This document shows positions 22,042 through 30,715 of a DNA stretch of 47,333 nt, one piece after another. The notes under the pieces were generated by a model. That model ran no database searches. It had not been told where the DNA came from and was given only the letters and a program-made list of their open reading frames with translations. The translations under genes and the position numbers were made by a program. The stretch is taken from positions 1-47,333 of the forward strand of contig NZ_CAKRNY010000030.1 of the NCBI RefSeq assembly GCF_934371575.1. The letters run 5' to 3'. Every line of letters starts with the position of its first letter. Within the stretch, counting starts at the first letter, position 1. The stretch is from an uncultured Blautia sp. (lineage in GTDB: Bacteria; Bacillota; Clostridia; Lachnospirales; Lachnospiraceae).

Positions 22042-23449
22042 AATATCGCCTCCACATATTGAAATATTTTTTCTCAACATAGCCATTTCCTTTGTCGTGA
22101 TCGCTTGCAATTTTCCTTGCAATCCGCATAAGTTCATCTACCTTGTTTCTGATCCGGTATTTCACCATATTGGTATTTTTGAACCAGCCATATGCAGATA
22201 TGACTGATCTTACAAATTTGATTTTTGCAGTAACATGGTGTTTTACCAGCTTCAGAAATTTATTCATCTTCCGTCGTGCGGTAAGAAAAATGTTCCTGCG
22301 GATTGTTACCCATACTTTCTTGTGCTTTTTCTGTCTCCCAAAATATGACTTCGTTTCTACATCTCCGCCATGAAACCGAAATCCCATGAAATCCAGTAGG
22401 GCGCCCTTTGTTTTTCCGACCTGATCCTCATACATGGTTTTCTGCATAATCCAGTCTGGCTTGATTCTCAGGTCAAGGAAATTCAGCATGTAGGCAATCA
22501 TCATTTTAACTGCCTGCTTCAAATGGGTTTTATTTGCTGCATACATTGTTATGTCGTCCATATAGAAAATGATATGTGAGATTAACCTTTTGATTTTCGT
22601 CTGCCCTCTCCGGCAGGTTTCTTTAACCAGTCGCTCGCTTGCATAATGATAAGCGTATGAGAGAAAATAATTGCATAAATCCTTTGATACAGGAGAACCT
22701 ATCAGAATACCTCTGTCCGGTGCCAACGCTTCTGGCGATGGCCATTCCTCATATAGCTCAATAAATACAGTAAACAGATATAGCAGCTCATCCGATTTGT
22801 GCAGATCTCTTTTCAGCAGTTCCAACAATTTTCCATGCCGGATTGACGGATAGCATTTCTTCACGTCCGCCTTTGCGCTGTACTTTGTGCCTTCAACATC
22901 GTTAGAGAGCCAGCGCAGAACCGCTTTCTTGCCATAGTTCTGACCTCTACCTTTGATAGAAGCACACTGGTATGTCCCCAGCTTTGCTTTGAACAATGGT
23001 TCTGCCGCCTTTGCTGCAACCTGCTCATATAGACGAAACAATATCGTTTCCAGCCCAAGCATACGTTCCTTTCCGCTTCCCGGGTCATTGATCTTTGTAT
23101 AACGGATCAATGGCTGTCCGTAAGTATTCGCCAGCAAATGTTCCCTAACGGTTCTGGTGCGGATATGATATGCCATTTCCAACGCCAGCTTGTAATGTGC
23201 CGCCCTCCAGAAATCATTCTCAGGAAGGTTGCCAACGCTCAGTGCCGCAAACTCTTTACGGTCTACCGGCTCTAGGTTCGTCAGTTGCGGTTTTAGATAC
23301 TGTTTTACATGCTCCCGGCTTTCCCCGGTATAGCAGGCAAAGAACCTCACGGAGCTATTCTTTCTGTATTTATCGTGCATATAATCTGTGATTACGTCGT
23401 AAATCCTGTCAGCGTCCGAAACCACAAGTCTCTTGCAATATGTTTTCAT
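21944..23449 (-). CDS. DGR reverse transcriptase, 501 aa
   Basis: Reverse transcriptase with the first catalytic Asp in KADVKKCYPSI (Asp195), a fourth motif GSPVSK (251-256) and the active site FYMDDIT (296-299). It copies the TR RNA into mutagenised cDNA that replaces the VR of the neighbouring tail-fibre gene. I start at the ATG at 23449 (MKTYCKRLVV); the open frame continues upstream to 23542 but there it overlaps the TR spacer. Classic DGR enzymes carry GxxxSQ where this one has GSPVSK. No Avd gene is adjacent. The C-terminus overlaps the next gene by 98 bases. Confidence 0.9.
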   Translation of the reverse strand: MKTYCKRLVVSDADRIYDVITDYMHDKYRKNSSVRFFACYTGESREHVKQYLKPQLTNLEPVDRKEFAALSVGNLPENDFWRAAHYKLALEMAYHIRTRTVREHLLANTYGQPLIRYTKINDPGSGKERMLGLETILFRLYEQVAAKAAEPLFKAKLGTYQCASIKGRGQNYGKKAVLRWLSNDVEGTKYSAKADVKKCYPSIRHGKLLELLKRDLHKSDELLYLFTVFIELYEEWPSPEALAPDRGILIGSPVSKDLCNYFLSYAYHYASERLVKETCRRGQTKIKRLISHIIFYMDDITMYAANKTHLKQAVKMMIAYMLNFLDLRIKPDWIMQKTMYEDQVGKTKGALLDFMGFRFHGGDVETKSYFGRQKKHKKVWVTIRRNIFLTARRKMNKFLKLVKHHVTAKIKFVRSVISAYGWFKNTNMVKYRIRNKVDELMRIARKIASDHDKGNGYVEKKYFNMWRRYYAQGSKSRKNGKGSVQGKAEWRSRCVAQEQPA

Positions 23450-23630
23450 GTTTCTCTTTCTTTCTGCTTCAAGGACGTTCGGGTTTACTACTAGCCCCCA
23501 TCTGTGTCCACTTCCGCCACAGAGCCAGAGACATGTTGCCATGCCTCCGGTGCTGGTTCGTCAATTTCGGGCATTCCGCCCCAGCCCTTTCGGGGTTCCC
23601 TTTAAGAGAACGAAATACAGCACATCTAAG
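23450..23630 (-). ncRNA. Spacer between template repeat and reverse transcriptase
   Basis: About 180 bases between the TR and the reverse transcriptase start, without a well supported ORF. In the Bordetella phage DGR the equivalent spacer is part of the structured TR RNA required for cDNA synthesis. I infer the same role here from position only. Confidence 0.5.
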
Positions 23631-23744
23631 TTATGCAGAAATTCGAGCGGCATAGTTCCAGTTCGAGTTGGAAAGCCCATTGTTCAGGTTCGCATTCCGA
23701 CGGCCGTCATTCGCACCGTTGTTCAGGTTGCCCGAGCCAAGAAC
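23631..23744 (-). repeat. DGR template repeat (TR)
   Basis: A 114-bp non-coding copy of the VR. Read on the minus strand it contains AAC/AAT codons at the positions that vary in the VR (NLNN, GLSNSNWNYAARISA, then TAA). All 22 differences from the VR fall on the 29 adenines of this strand, and no other base differs. Confidence 0.95.
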
Positions 23745-23809
23745 GGAAGCCACTGTGCTGTAAGTCCTGTTGAAATATCGTTGATAGTTACAATTTCTTA
23801 TGTTGCCTT

Positions 23810-23829
23810 AAAAGGGGAGATCCCCTCTT
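23810..23829 (-). promoter_or_regulatory. Hairpin downstream of VR (DGR hairpin or terminator)
   Basis: On the minus strand AAGAGGGG-ATCT-CCCCTTTT forms an 8-bp stem (one G-U) with a 4-nt loop, 53 bases past the VR end and 23 bases past the target-gene stop. DGRs often have a 7-10 bp stem with a 4-nt loop here that aids target recognition. The T run also fits a terminator. Confidence 0.6.
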
Positions 23830-23852
23830 GCTGTCGCAATTCACCCCCGGCG

Positions 23853-25541
23853 CTATGCTGCCGCTTTGCGTCCGCAACGCCCACAGGCAGAAAGACGAGC
23901 GGCACAGCCCCAGTCCGAGTGGGAAAGCCCACCGGACAGGTTCGCATACCGACGGCCGCCAAGCGCACCGCCGTTCAGGGAGCCCGAGCCAAGAACCTCT
24001 CGCTGGCCGTCGCCAGCGTTTTCGAGGTTCTCTGTATAAAGCCCATCAGCATAACCAGTGCTGGAAGTTGCTGCAACTTCAACAGGGTAGCGAACCTCTG
24101 GATCATCTACGACATATCCCAGTTTGCTGATATATTTCCAGTTTCCTTTGTTGTCCGGGATCACATAGCCAAGAGCAATCCAATCGTCCGTTGTCGCTCC
24201 TGCTGTAGTCATTTTGGTACAGTCATAGCAAATATACGGACGCATAACATGGTTTTCAATCTTCATAACTGTGTTACCTTTTGGTTCCCAGAAGCCAGAA
24301 GACATCTCCACACCAAACAGAATATATGGCTCTTTTCCACTGGTGTTGCTTGTCGGCGATCCGCAGGAGCCAAGCACATCATCACAACCGCCAGTGTTCC
24401 AAGGCATTGTGCTGATGTAAGTCTCACAGGTCACACCAGATACAGTTGTCGGAGCTGTTGAGAATTTCTGTCCGCCATTATCCACATATACTGCAGAATT
24501 ATTGTCGTCATAATCTTCAATCTTTGTGATCCGAACCTTATTTGCCTTTGCATGAAGTCCGCTCTGTCCTCTGTCAAGATTCGGCTTACTGCTACCATCA
24601 AGTGCATTTGCATTTCCGATAGAAACGGTTCCGCCTACAACCAGATTATTGGCATTGGATTTAGAGATAATAATTCTCTCCACATCGGTTTCCTGCACCG
24701 TTGCAGCATACTGGAACCACCACCAGTTGCAGCCTGCCATCACCGACTGGCTGTGTCTGGTAGCAAAGGCAATTTCCATAAGCCTCGTCATTCTCTCAGA
24801 ATCCTGTGAGGTTTCAGCACAATACTGTGTACCTTTTGCCCGGAATTTTGTGAGGGAACTCTGGAAGCTGTAGTTTTTCGGAGATATACCACTGATTGAG
24901 GACGCAACGCCGTCCGCATTGTCGCCAGACATATATTTTGCAATCGCCACAAATGGTCTGATTGTTCCGTCCGGTCTGATTGCGCCGCCCTCTGGTAGCC
25001 ATTCCGCAGAGTGTCTGGTATCAGAAATAATGGTATCCTCACCGTTGGCATCAAATTTACGATACACATACTGAGTCAGATACAGACACCATGTATCGTA
25101 CTTTGTCCGGGAAAACTCATTATCAATATCCTTGATGTACTGAACCTGAAAATCTCCATTCTCATTAACAGATCCATTAACTTCCAGATAAGTAAAACAG
25201 CCTCTTCCATCGAAATCATTCTTTGCCCGGACAGTGTTAGTTGAAGGCACTGCGGTCATTCCAACAGCGTCGTATAATCTGGTTCCGGTACTGGCAGGTG
25301 TCACATCGTAATTATCAAAGTGAACGCCGTATTTCTTTCCGTCTTTATGCAGATTCAGAAGGAATAATGCCTGCTCATTTTTGGTGCCGGCAAAATTTGT
25401 GACCGCTTCTTTCAGGGCAACATCATTTTGAATGAGCTGTCCAAACAGTTCATTGAAAACGTCCGCATGGTTACGGTCAGTTGTTTCCAGCTTTCGCAGA
25501 TATTCGTTGAATACCGCATTGTTCACATCAAAAAAGCTCAT
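23853..25541 (-). CDS. DGR-diversified tail-fibre / receptor-binding protein, 562 aa
   Basis: Large, Gly/Asn/Asp-rich protein whose N-terminal 100 residues look helical and the rest beta-rich, ending in a C-type lectin-like variable domain. The VR covers residues 516-553 (LGSGSLNGGALGGRRYANLS, then GGLSHSDWGCAARLSA). Position after the tail-collar gene and before the DGR suggests a tail-tip adhesin whose contact residues are diversified. Residue 553 onward (CGRCGRKAAA) exists only because the template TAA codon was mutated. Confidence 0.9.
   Translation of the reverse strand: MSFFDVNNAVFNEYLRKLETTDRNHADVFNELFGQLIQNDVALKEAVTNFAGTKNEQALFLLNLHKDGKKYGVHFDNYDVTPASTGTRLYDAVGMTAVPSTNTVRAKNDFDGRGCFTYLEVNGSVNENGDFQVQYIKDIDNEFSRTKYDTWCLYLTQYVYRKFDANGEDTIISDTRHSAEWLPEGGAIRPDGTIRPFVAIAKYMSGDNADGVASSISGISPKNYSFQSSLTKFRAKGTQYCAETSQDSERMTRLMEIAFATRHSQSVMAGCNWWWFQYAATVQETDVERIIISKSNANNLVVGGTVSIGNANALDGSSKPNLDRGQSGLHAKANKVRITKIEDYDDNNSAVYVDNGGQKFSTAPTTVSGVTCETYISTMPWNTGGCDDVLGSCGSPTSNTSGKEPYILFGVEMSSGFWEPKGNTVMKIENHVMRPYICYDCTKMTTAGATTDDWIALGYVIPDNKGNWKYISKLGYVVDDPEVRYPVEVAATSSTGYADGLYTENLENAGDGQREVLGSGSLNGGALGGRRYANLSGGLSHSDWGCAARLSACGRCGRKAAA
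23883..23996 (-). repeat. DGR variable repeat (VR)
   Basis: Last 114 bp before the target C-terminus, aligned gap-free with TR 23631-23744 at an offset of 252. Twenty-two of 29 template adenines are changed to G, C or T. Effects at protein level include Asn to Ser, Gly, Leu, Tyr, His and Asp, Asp to Gly, Tyr to Cys, Ile to Leu and stop to Cys. Confidence 0.95.
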
Positions 25542-25558
25542 TTTGTAGCCTCCTCATT

Positions 25559-25939
25559 TTAGAATGTATCGTCGCATTCAAAGATTGCTTCCATATCGCC
25601 GTCTTTGCCTTTTTTCATAAATGCCTTAAATGCAACAAAATCGCCCTGTGCGTCATACAGGCCAACTTCTGAAATATATTCACCGGCAAGCTCGCTGGCT
25701 GTCAGTGTACAGCTATACCGGATTTTGGTATCAGACACCACCGTATAGCCGTCGATGTTCTTTCTCAGGACTTCTTTGTGAAGTGCATTCTGATCCGGTG
25801 AATGTGCCACAATTTCACCAGCGGAATTTACACCGCCTGTACCAAATGCCATTCCTACGATTTTGGGAAGCGCAGCGATACCAGCTCTTGCTTCCAGCAT
25901 TTTCTTCTTTGCTCTTGTCGTAACGGTTGTTCCTGCCAT
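25559..25939 (-). CDS. Phage tail-collar fibre protein, 126 aa
   Basis: Matches the N-terminal tail-collar/fibre domain: TRAKKKMLEARAGIAALPKI, then MAFGTGGVN and SPDQNALHKEV, ending with DAQGDFVAFKAFMKKGKDG. It joins fibres to the baseplate. It follows the hub fusion with a 1-base overlap. In intact phages baseplate genes would stand before it; here they are missing. Confidence 0.8.
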   Translation of the reverse strand: MAGTTVTTRAKKKMLEARAGIAALPKIVGMAFGTGGVNSAGEIVAHSPDQNALHKEVLRKNIDGYTVVSDTKIRYSCTLTASELAGEYISEVGLYDAQGDFVAFKAFMKKGKDGDMEAIFECDDTF

Positions 25940-27288
25940 TACAGTTCCTCCCTTCCAGAGTTAAGATTTATAGTTCCGTCCAGCGCAAAATCTCCATTCA
26001 ACGGCTTTGCGTGCGCTGGGATAAAAAGATTTACTCCAATATCTTCCTGTGCGCCTATATCCATGCGGTATGTTTCCTTAACAGCAGGTGGCATTGTATG
26101 ATTCAACAATAGGCTGCCGTCCAGATTTGTCATTCCGTCCAGAGTTCCATAGCCTTCCCACCAGTTAAGCAACACACGATGAACTGGGAATATTTCCGCC
26201 TGCATTTCATTTGGCTCTTTTCTGATAAACAATCCGCTTCTCGCCGTCGCCCGATACTTTTTGTTCCATGAGCTGCCAGATCCGCTACCAGAAGAGCCGC
26301 CGCTGGTTTTATAGTCAGGTACATAATTCAATTTCAGTTTCATCTGGTGCTTTCCATTCTCGAATGTATGGGTATCTTCATCAACATACATTACTTTCGT
26401 CAGCCCCAATGCACTGATTTTCACATGAACACAGCCTCCCGAAATTACTGAAATATCCCCTGTGCCAGTCCATGTTAAGGACTGCGCCACTACGCTCTTC
26501 TCTTCTTTGAAGGTCGCAATTTTCTGGTTTAGCTCCGTTGCGCTTGCATCATTGTCCACTGACTGAACATCTGCAAACTTACCAATTTTCTTCTCCAATT
26601 CCTTATTGGTATACGATTTCTTGGTTTTATTCTTGGATGTAATCAGCTTTATCCGAGTTCTGGTGTCATAAATGGAGCGTGTCTGCTCGTAGCTTTCCGT
26701 ATTGGTCGCAACGCTCAGTTCCGGCATGGTATTCACATCTTTTCTCTGCCAGAGATATATTTTTCCTTTATCAGATCTGACATAATACCGTCTGCCGGTT
26801 GATTTGTACGTTTCACTCAGAGCCTCTTGAATCACGTCCCAGTATGTGGAATTGGATTTTACAAGCTCTGATATTTTCTTTCCGGTATCTACTGCACTGC
26901 CAACCGTCAAACCAGCTCGCTTGCAGCAATCTTTAAAGATCTGAGTTGCCGTTTTCTTCTTGTAGCTGAAAGAATCTTTGCTGTTGCTGAGGTATATACA
27001 GTTGTCCCACGCCTTTAGAGTAAGTTTCCGGGCACTGCTCTTTGTTTCCGTCATAAGCAGCCCTCGAAAAATCTCTTTGCCGTCCAGATACAGCACGCAA
27101 GTCTGGCCGCTTCCGCAGTCTACGGAAGCTCTTTTCATTGCATACCCTTCCGAATCAAACAGAACAACAGAAATGCTCCTTGGTGCCGCCCCTTTCCTGC
27201 CGGATACCGTAACGGAAGAAATCAACTCGCTATAATCGTAAAAGGTTCGCCCTCTGCCTATCATAAATTTTAACTTATAATCTGCCAT
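25939..27288 (-). CDS. XkdQ-like tail hub protein fused to a DUF2313-like tail, 449 aa
   Basis: Residues 1-330 match the XkdQ/YqbQ hub (MADYKLKFMIGRGRTFYDYS, AWDNCIYLSNSKDSFSYK, TATQIFKDCCKRAGLTVG), the gpD-like ring at the tail tip. A Gly/Ser linker and an SH3-like strand (RATARSGLFIRKEPN) follow. From about residue 365 the sequence (GYGTLDGMTNLDGSLLLNH, then FALDGTINLNSG) resembles the end of the XkdU/DUF2313 baseplate protein. The frame is continuous. I read it as an in-frame deletion fusion that removed the genes normally between them. Confidence 0.65.
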   Translation of the reverse strand: MADYKLKFMIGRGRTFYDYSELISSVTVSGRKGAAPRSISVVLFDSEGYAMKRASVDCGSGQTCVLYLDGKEIFRGLLMTETKSSARKLTLKAWDNCIYLSNSKDSFSYKKKTATQIFKDCCKRAGLTVGSAVDTGKKISELVKSNSTYWDVIQEALSETYKSTGRRYYVRSDKGKIYLWQRKDVNTMPELSVATNTESYEQTRSIYDTRTRIKLITSKNKTKKSYTNKELEKKIGKFADVQSVDNDASATELNQKIATFKEEKSVVAQSLTWTGTGDISVISGGCVHVKISALGLTKVMYVDEDTHTFENGKHQMKLKLNYVPDYKTSGGSSGSGSGSSWNKKYRATARSGLFIRKEPNEMQAEIFPVHRVLLNWWEGYGTLDGMTNLDGSLLLNHTMPPAVKETYRMDIGAQEDIGVNLFIPAHAKPLNGDFALDGTINLNSGREEL

Positions 27289-27296
27289 AACGCCTC

Positions 27297-28013
27297 CTAC
27301 GGTATTGTGATCGTCGTGCCGGGAAAAATCAGATTTCCATTCCGGCAGTTAGAATATCCATGTTTCTTTGCAGCTTTGTTCAGCACGCTCTTATTGGCAT
27401 TATAGATTTTGGTGCATTTTTTACCGTCTCCATAATACCTTTTCGCAATATTCCACAGGCAGTCGCCCTGTTTGATTTTGTAAGTCTTTTTCTTCTGGGT
27501 GTTATTTACCCTTTTCTTTGTTTTTGTCTGTTTTGCCGGAGCTTTTTTCTTGGTGTTCGGCTTCGTGTATTTCTTTATGGTTACTGACCGATACTCTTTC
27601 AGCGTGATGGTATAGCTGATTGTTCCAACATCACCACCCTCTTCCCTGGCAAAATAGCTGGTTATCACAGCGTATATATTCAAGCTGAATGCCCCAGAAA
27701 AGACTAAATGCAGTGGGTTTGCTGCATTCATAAGTGCCAAAACCCATTTGTGCATGGTCTGTGGCGATTTGAAATTCTTTTTCTGGCAAGTACAATAGCT
27801 GCCGTAGCTTGCCGGGAAGCGAGAATACCAGTTAATTTGCATTGGTCCTCTCTTCCCCTTGTGAAGCAAAGTGCCAAGACGGTCAATATCAGAAGTGACC
27901 GCCTTGCCATCTATTTTAATTTCTATTGATTCCGGATTCATCGGGATTTGATACTGCTTCTTATCGTTGTCGTAATTCATCCAGATCGTATACTTGGAAG
28001 CTTTAAAACTCAT
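27297..28013 (-). CDS. LysM tail protein, XkdP/YqbP-like, 238 aa
   Basis: N-terminal 150 residues have FKASKYTIWMNYDNDKKQYQ and GKRGPMQINWYSRFP, typical of the XkdP family. The C-terminal LysM domain (YKIKQGDCLWNIAKRYYGDG, ending NLIFPGTTITIP) binds peptidoglycan. It sits between tape measure and hub as in PBSX. ATG at 28013 follows GGAGAAGGGGCGT and overlaps the previous stop. Confidence 0.85.
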   Translation of the reverse strand: MSFKASKYTIWMNYDNDKKQYQIPMNPESIEIKIDGKAVTSDIDRLGTLLHKGKRGPMQINWYSRFPASYGSYCTCQKKNFKSPQTMHKWVLALMNAANPLHLVFSGAFSLNIYAVITSYFAREEGGDVGTISYTITLKEYRSVTIKKYTKPNTKKKAPAKQTKTKKRVNNTQKKKTYKIKQGDCLWNIAKRYYGDGKKCTKIYNANKSVLNKAAKKHGYSNCRNGNLIFPGTTITIP

Positions 28014-29877
28014 ACGCCCCTTCTCCTTCCTCAATAATTTCCTGCTGCACGATATTCATAAATACGTCTCGTAGGTTTTCCATCATAGCGTCTACAATCT
28101 TCTCTTTTGATACTCCGCTTCCAGAAACGTTTATACTGCCCTGTCCGCCTATTTCTAACCTAATTACCCTTTCACTGGTTTGAGGGCTTCCTACAGGCTG
28201 TGACACGCTCTGAGGTGCATTTACTGTTTGCACTGGTGCTTCCACACTCTTTCCTTCGCCACTATTCAGAACACCAAGCATTTCGCCGGTCTGCTCAAAC
28301 AGTGACAAGGAACGGTCGGAACCGTCCAGAGGGATAATAGATTCCGGTCCGGCTTCTGCCACAATACCCAAATGTGGTTCATCAAAGATACCACCAAGAG
28401 CATGAAGCGAAGCAGATACCGTTGCAGATCCAGTTGCCCCGCCGCCAAAGCTGATTGTTTTTGTCGGGTTCGCAAGAGAATAATTTGCTGTCAGTGTTAC
28501 ATTTACTACTCCAGACGCAGAATAAGGCGAAGCCCATGCGCTCCGCACAAGTCCGCCAACTTCCGCATACAGTGCAGCAATATTGTCCGCCCCTTTTGCG
28601 AGGGTAACATCAACTGTTCCATCTGCCGGAAGTGCTGTCGCAAATGCAGATATTATATCTGTCTGTGCCGTCTCTACTGCCGGGGAGCTGTTGATGGATC
28701 CAGCGGTCATTGTAATGTCCGCTGGCACTGTCACCGGAACAGGGTTCTGTTCTCCCAGTTTGGAACCAATCTCAGAGGATAATGCTCCATCATCAATCGT
28801 TCCTGCCTGAATCGTAACATTTGCCGGGACGGTAACTGGCACCGCCTCGCCCTGTTGCAATTTTTCAGAAATAGCAGATGCAAGAGCGCTATCATCAAGA
28901 CTTGCGACCTCGAATTTGATAGTGGTTGGAACCTGTGTTTCTTTTGGTTCCGCCTGTGTTTCCTGTTCTTGTGCTGCCTGTGCAACCTGTGAATCATCAA
29001 CGCCAGCATTTGTCATGTTGGTTTTCACAGGTTGCTCGCGTTCCAGAACTTCTCCTGTCTCATTCTTTGCCGCTGCTTCTGCCGCTTGTCCCACTTCGGA
29101 AGATTCCACACCCTCATTTTTCAGAGTTGTTTTTACTGACTGCTCTTCCTCAATGGTCTGCCCGGTTTCATTTTCCGCAGCTTCTTTGGCAGCTTCGCCA
29201 ACTTGACTTGCGTCCACACTCGCCGCTTCAACGATTGCCTCCGGGATATTGATAACCTGATCTGGGTAAATCAGATTGAGGTCTTTTATCTCAGGGTTTG
29301 CTTCGCGGATCTGCTGTTCTACTTCCGACCAGACAACACCATATTGCTCCATGATTCCCGAAAGCGTTTCACCCTCATTGACGGTGTACTGCAATGCAAT
29401 TTCCCCGCCATCAAGAGTTGTGGTTCCCACATAGGTGAGGCCTTCAAACGCAGTGTCGATCAGTTCTTGGACATGAGCCTCATTGACTTCTATATCCTCG
29501 ACGTCCGTCTGCATACCTTCGATTGTCACCGGATCAGTGGTGGTTTCCGCGGTAGCTCTCTCGATTGCCGTCCGCAATTCATCCGGTACGTTTATCGTCC
29601 CTTCTTGAATTGCCTGCACCAGTGCTGCATTCGCTGGATCTGCCACCATCTGGCTTGCGAATACCTGCCATGCAGCGTCCGCATCTCCAGCCGCAGCGCC
29701 GACCATCATAGCGTCATTGAACGCCTGCATAACATCTTGAGGTATAGCCTGTCCCATTTCCCGGTATTCATCAATCAGCCCTGTCATGCTGTCAACGTCC
29801 GGTTTCATGGCTTTATAGATGTCCTGCATTGCTGCCTGATCGCTGCCCATGATTTCTTCCGTTTTTGGTAACGACAT
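28003..29877 (-). pseudogene. C-terminal remnant of the tail tape measure protein, 624 codons
   Basis: The frame begins inside what should be the middle of a tape measure protein: MKPDVDSMTGLIDEYREMGQ, a LysM domain (residues about 168-216), Ala/Glu-rich repeats, and the usual C-terminal signature SLHALGGIFDEPHLGIVAEA. Full-length tape measures of such phages exceed 800-1000 residues and carry membrane-like helices, absent here. The ATG used (29877) lies inside the sheath-gene remnant. So the 5' part was lost in a deletion with the sheath gene. Confidence 0.7.
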
Positions 29878-29929
29878 ATGCTCCCGGTCTTACTTTCGGT
29901 GAAGATAATTTAAAAGTACCTCCTGCCAT
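29813..29929 (-). pseudogene. 5' remnant of the tail sheath gene, 38 codons
   Basis: Just upstream of the tape-measure remnant, AAAGGAGTGATAAAGC precedes an ATG encoding MAGGTFKLSSPKVRPGAYV, the characteristic start of XkdK-type sheath proteins (MAGGT...KVRPGAY). Thereafter the frame runs into tape-measure sequence and stops at 29813. The rest of sheath, the tube and the tail chaperone genes are gone. Confidence 0.75.
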
Positions 29930-29935
29930 GCTTTA

Positions 29936-30166
29936 TCACTCCTTTCCAAGCCATTTATTGATTCTGGCCTGCGCTTCACTAATGGTCATTTCGGTTGCTG
30001 TGCAACCATACATAGCACCATCAAAGGTGCTGGTTGTGATATGAAAAAGCTGCATACACTTGGTACGCAGCTTGTCCATTCTGTATTTAGTTTCCGGCTC
30101 TTTGTTTTCCTGCTTCACAGTTTCCACAGGCTCCACTACAGCCGGTTCAGTACGTCTTGTAGGCAT
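29936..30166 (-). CDS. Small tail-region protein, 76 aa
   Basis: GGAGGTACAACATAA precedes the ATG. N-terminus acidic/basic mixed (MPTRRTEPAVVEPVETVKQE), C-terminus CMQLFHITTSTFDGAMYG with a helix. This small protein normally stands just before the sheath gene in PBSX-like clusters, as here before its remnant. Function unknown. Confidence 0.65.
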   Translation of the reverse strand: MPTRRTEPAVVEPVETVKQENKEPETKYRMDKLRTKCMQLFHITTSTFDGAMYGCTATEMTISEAQARINKWLGKE

Positions 30167-30705
30167 TTATGTTGTACCTCCTGTTCTTTGCGTAGCTCTT
30201 CGGTTGCCTTGTACCACGCCTCATACGTTGCATCGGTGCCAAAAAGCCCAGATATATTGAATTTTGATACTACCCCGCCGCCTTCCCGGTTCAGTGAGTA
30301 GTAATGTTTGATTCCACAGGTCATTTTCACAATGCCTGTATCTACTGATGAAGTAGTCGGATTCGTAAGACGGATATACTTTCCGTCCAATGTTCCGTCC
30401 TTATTCATCAGGTTTACTTTGCACTCGTCCATCATCAGACTGTCTCGCACTGTAGCAGCGTCGGCATATGCTAGCCAGTCTGTGGATTCCATGAACCATG
30501 TGTCCAGATACAGGGTCGTAAGGTAAGTATCAAACGTAACCTTTTGGGTATCTGTCCTTGGAACCGGAAAATATAAAGATGGAACAGCAAAGGCTTCCGG
30601 CAGATCATTAAAATACAATGCAGCATTGTTATCCGCTTTGTTCTGGATATACCGGATTACAGAAGCAATGCTCTGTTCAAGCTCTAATATAATTTCTGAT
30701 CCCAT
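30136..30705 (-). CDS. Tail completion/terminator-type protein (XkdJ-like region), 189 aa
   Basis: Mixed alpha/beta protein (IILELEQSIASVIRYIQNKA, FAVPSLYFPVPRTD, TTLYLDTWFMESTDWL). Its position between the gp10-like gene and the sheath start is that of the tail-terminator or tail-completion protein. Overlaps its downstream neighbour by 31 bases. Family assignment from context. Confidence 0.55.
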   Translation of the reverse strand: MGSEIILELEQSIASVIRYIQNKADNNAALYFNDLPEAFAVPSLYFPVPRTDTQKVTFDTYLTTLYLDTWFMESTDWLAYADAATVRDSLMMDECKVNLMNKDGTLDGKYIRLTNPTTSSVDTGIVKMTCGIKHYYSLNREGGGVVSKFNISGLFGTDATYEAWYKATEELRKEQEVQHKCLQDVLNRL

Positions 30706-30715
30706 TGCTCACCTC

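Noticed and set aside
21944..23449. Reverse transcriptase as a group II intron or retron enzyme
   Set aside because: No intron domains V/VI, no maturase or HNH part and no msr/msd structure; the TR/VR adenine pattern shows a DGR.
23433..24461. Long plus-strand ORF across TR and VR
   Set aside because: It is the complement of the DGR target and RT, with no ribosome site; a shadow produced by the low-stop antisense frame.
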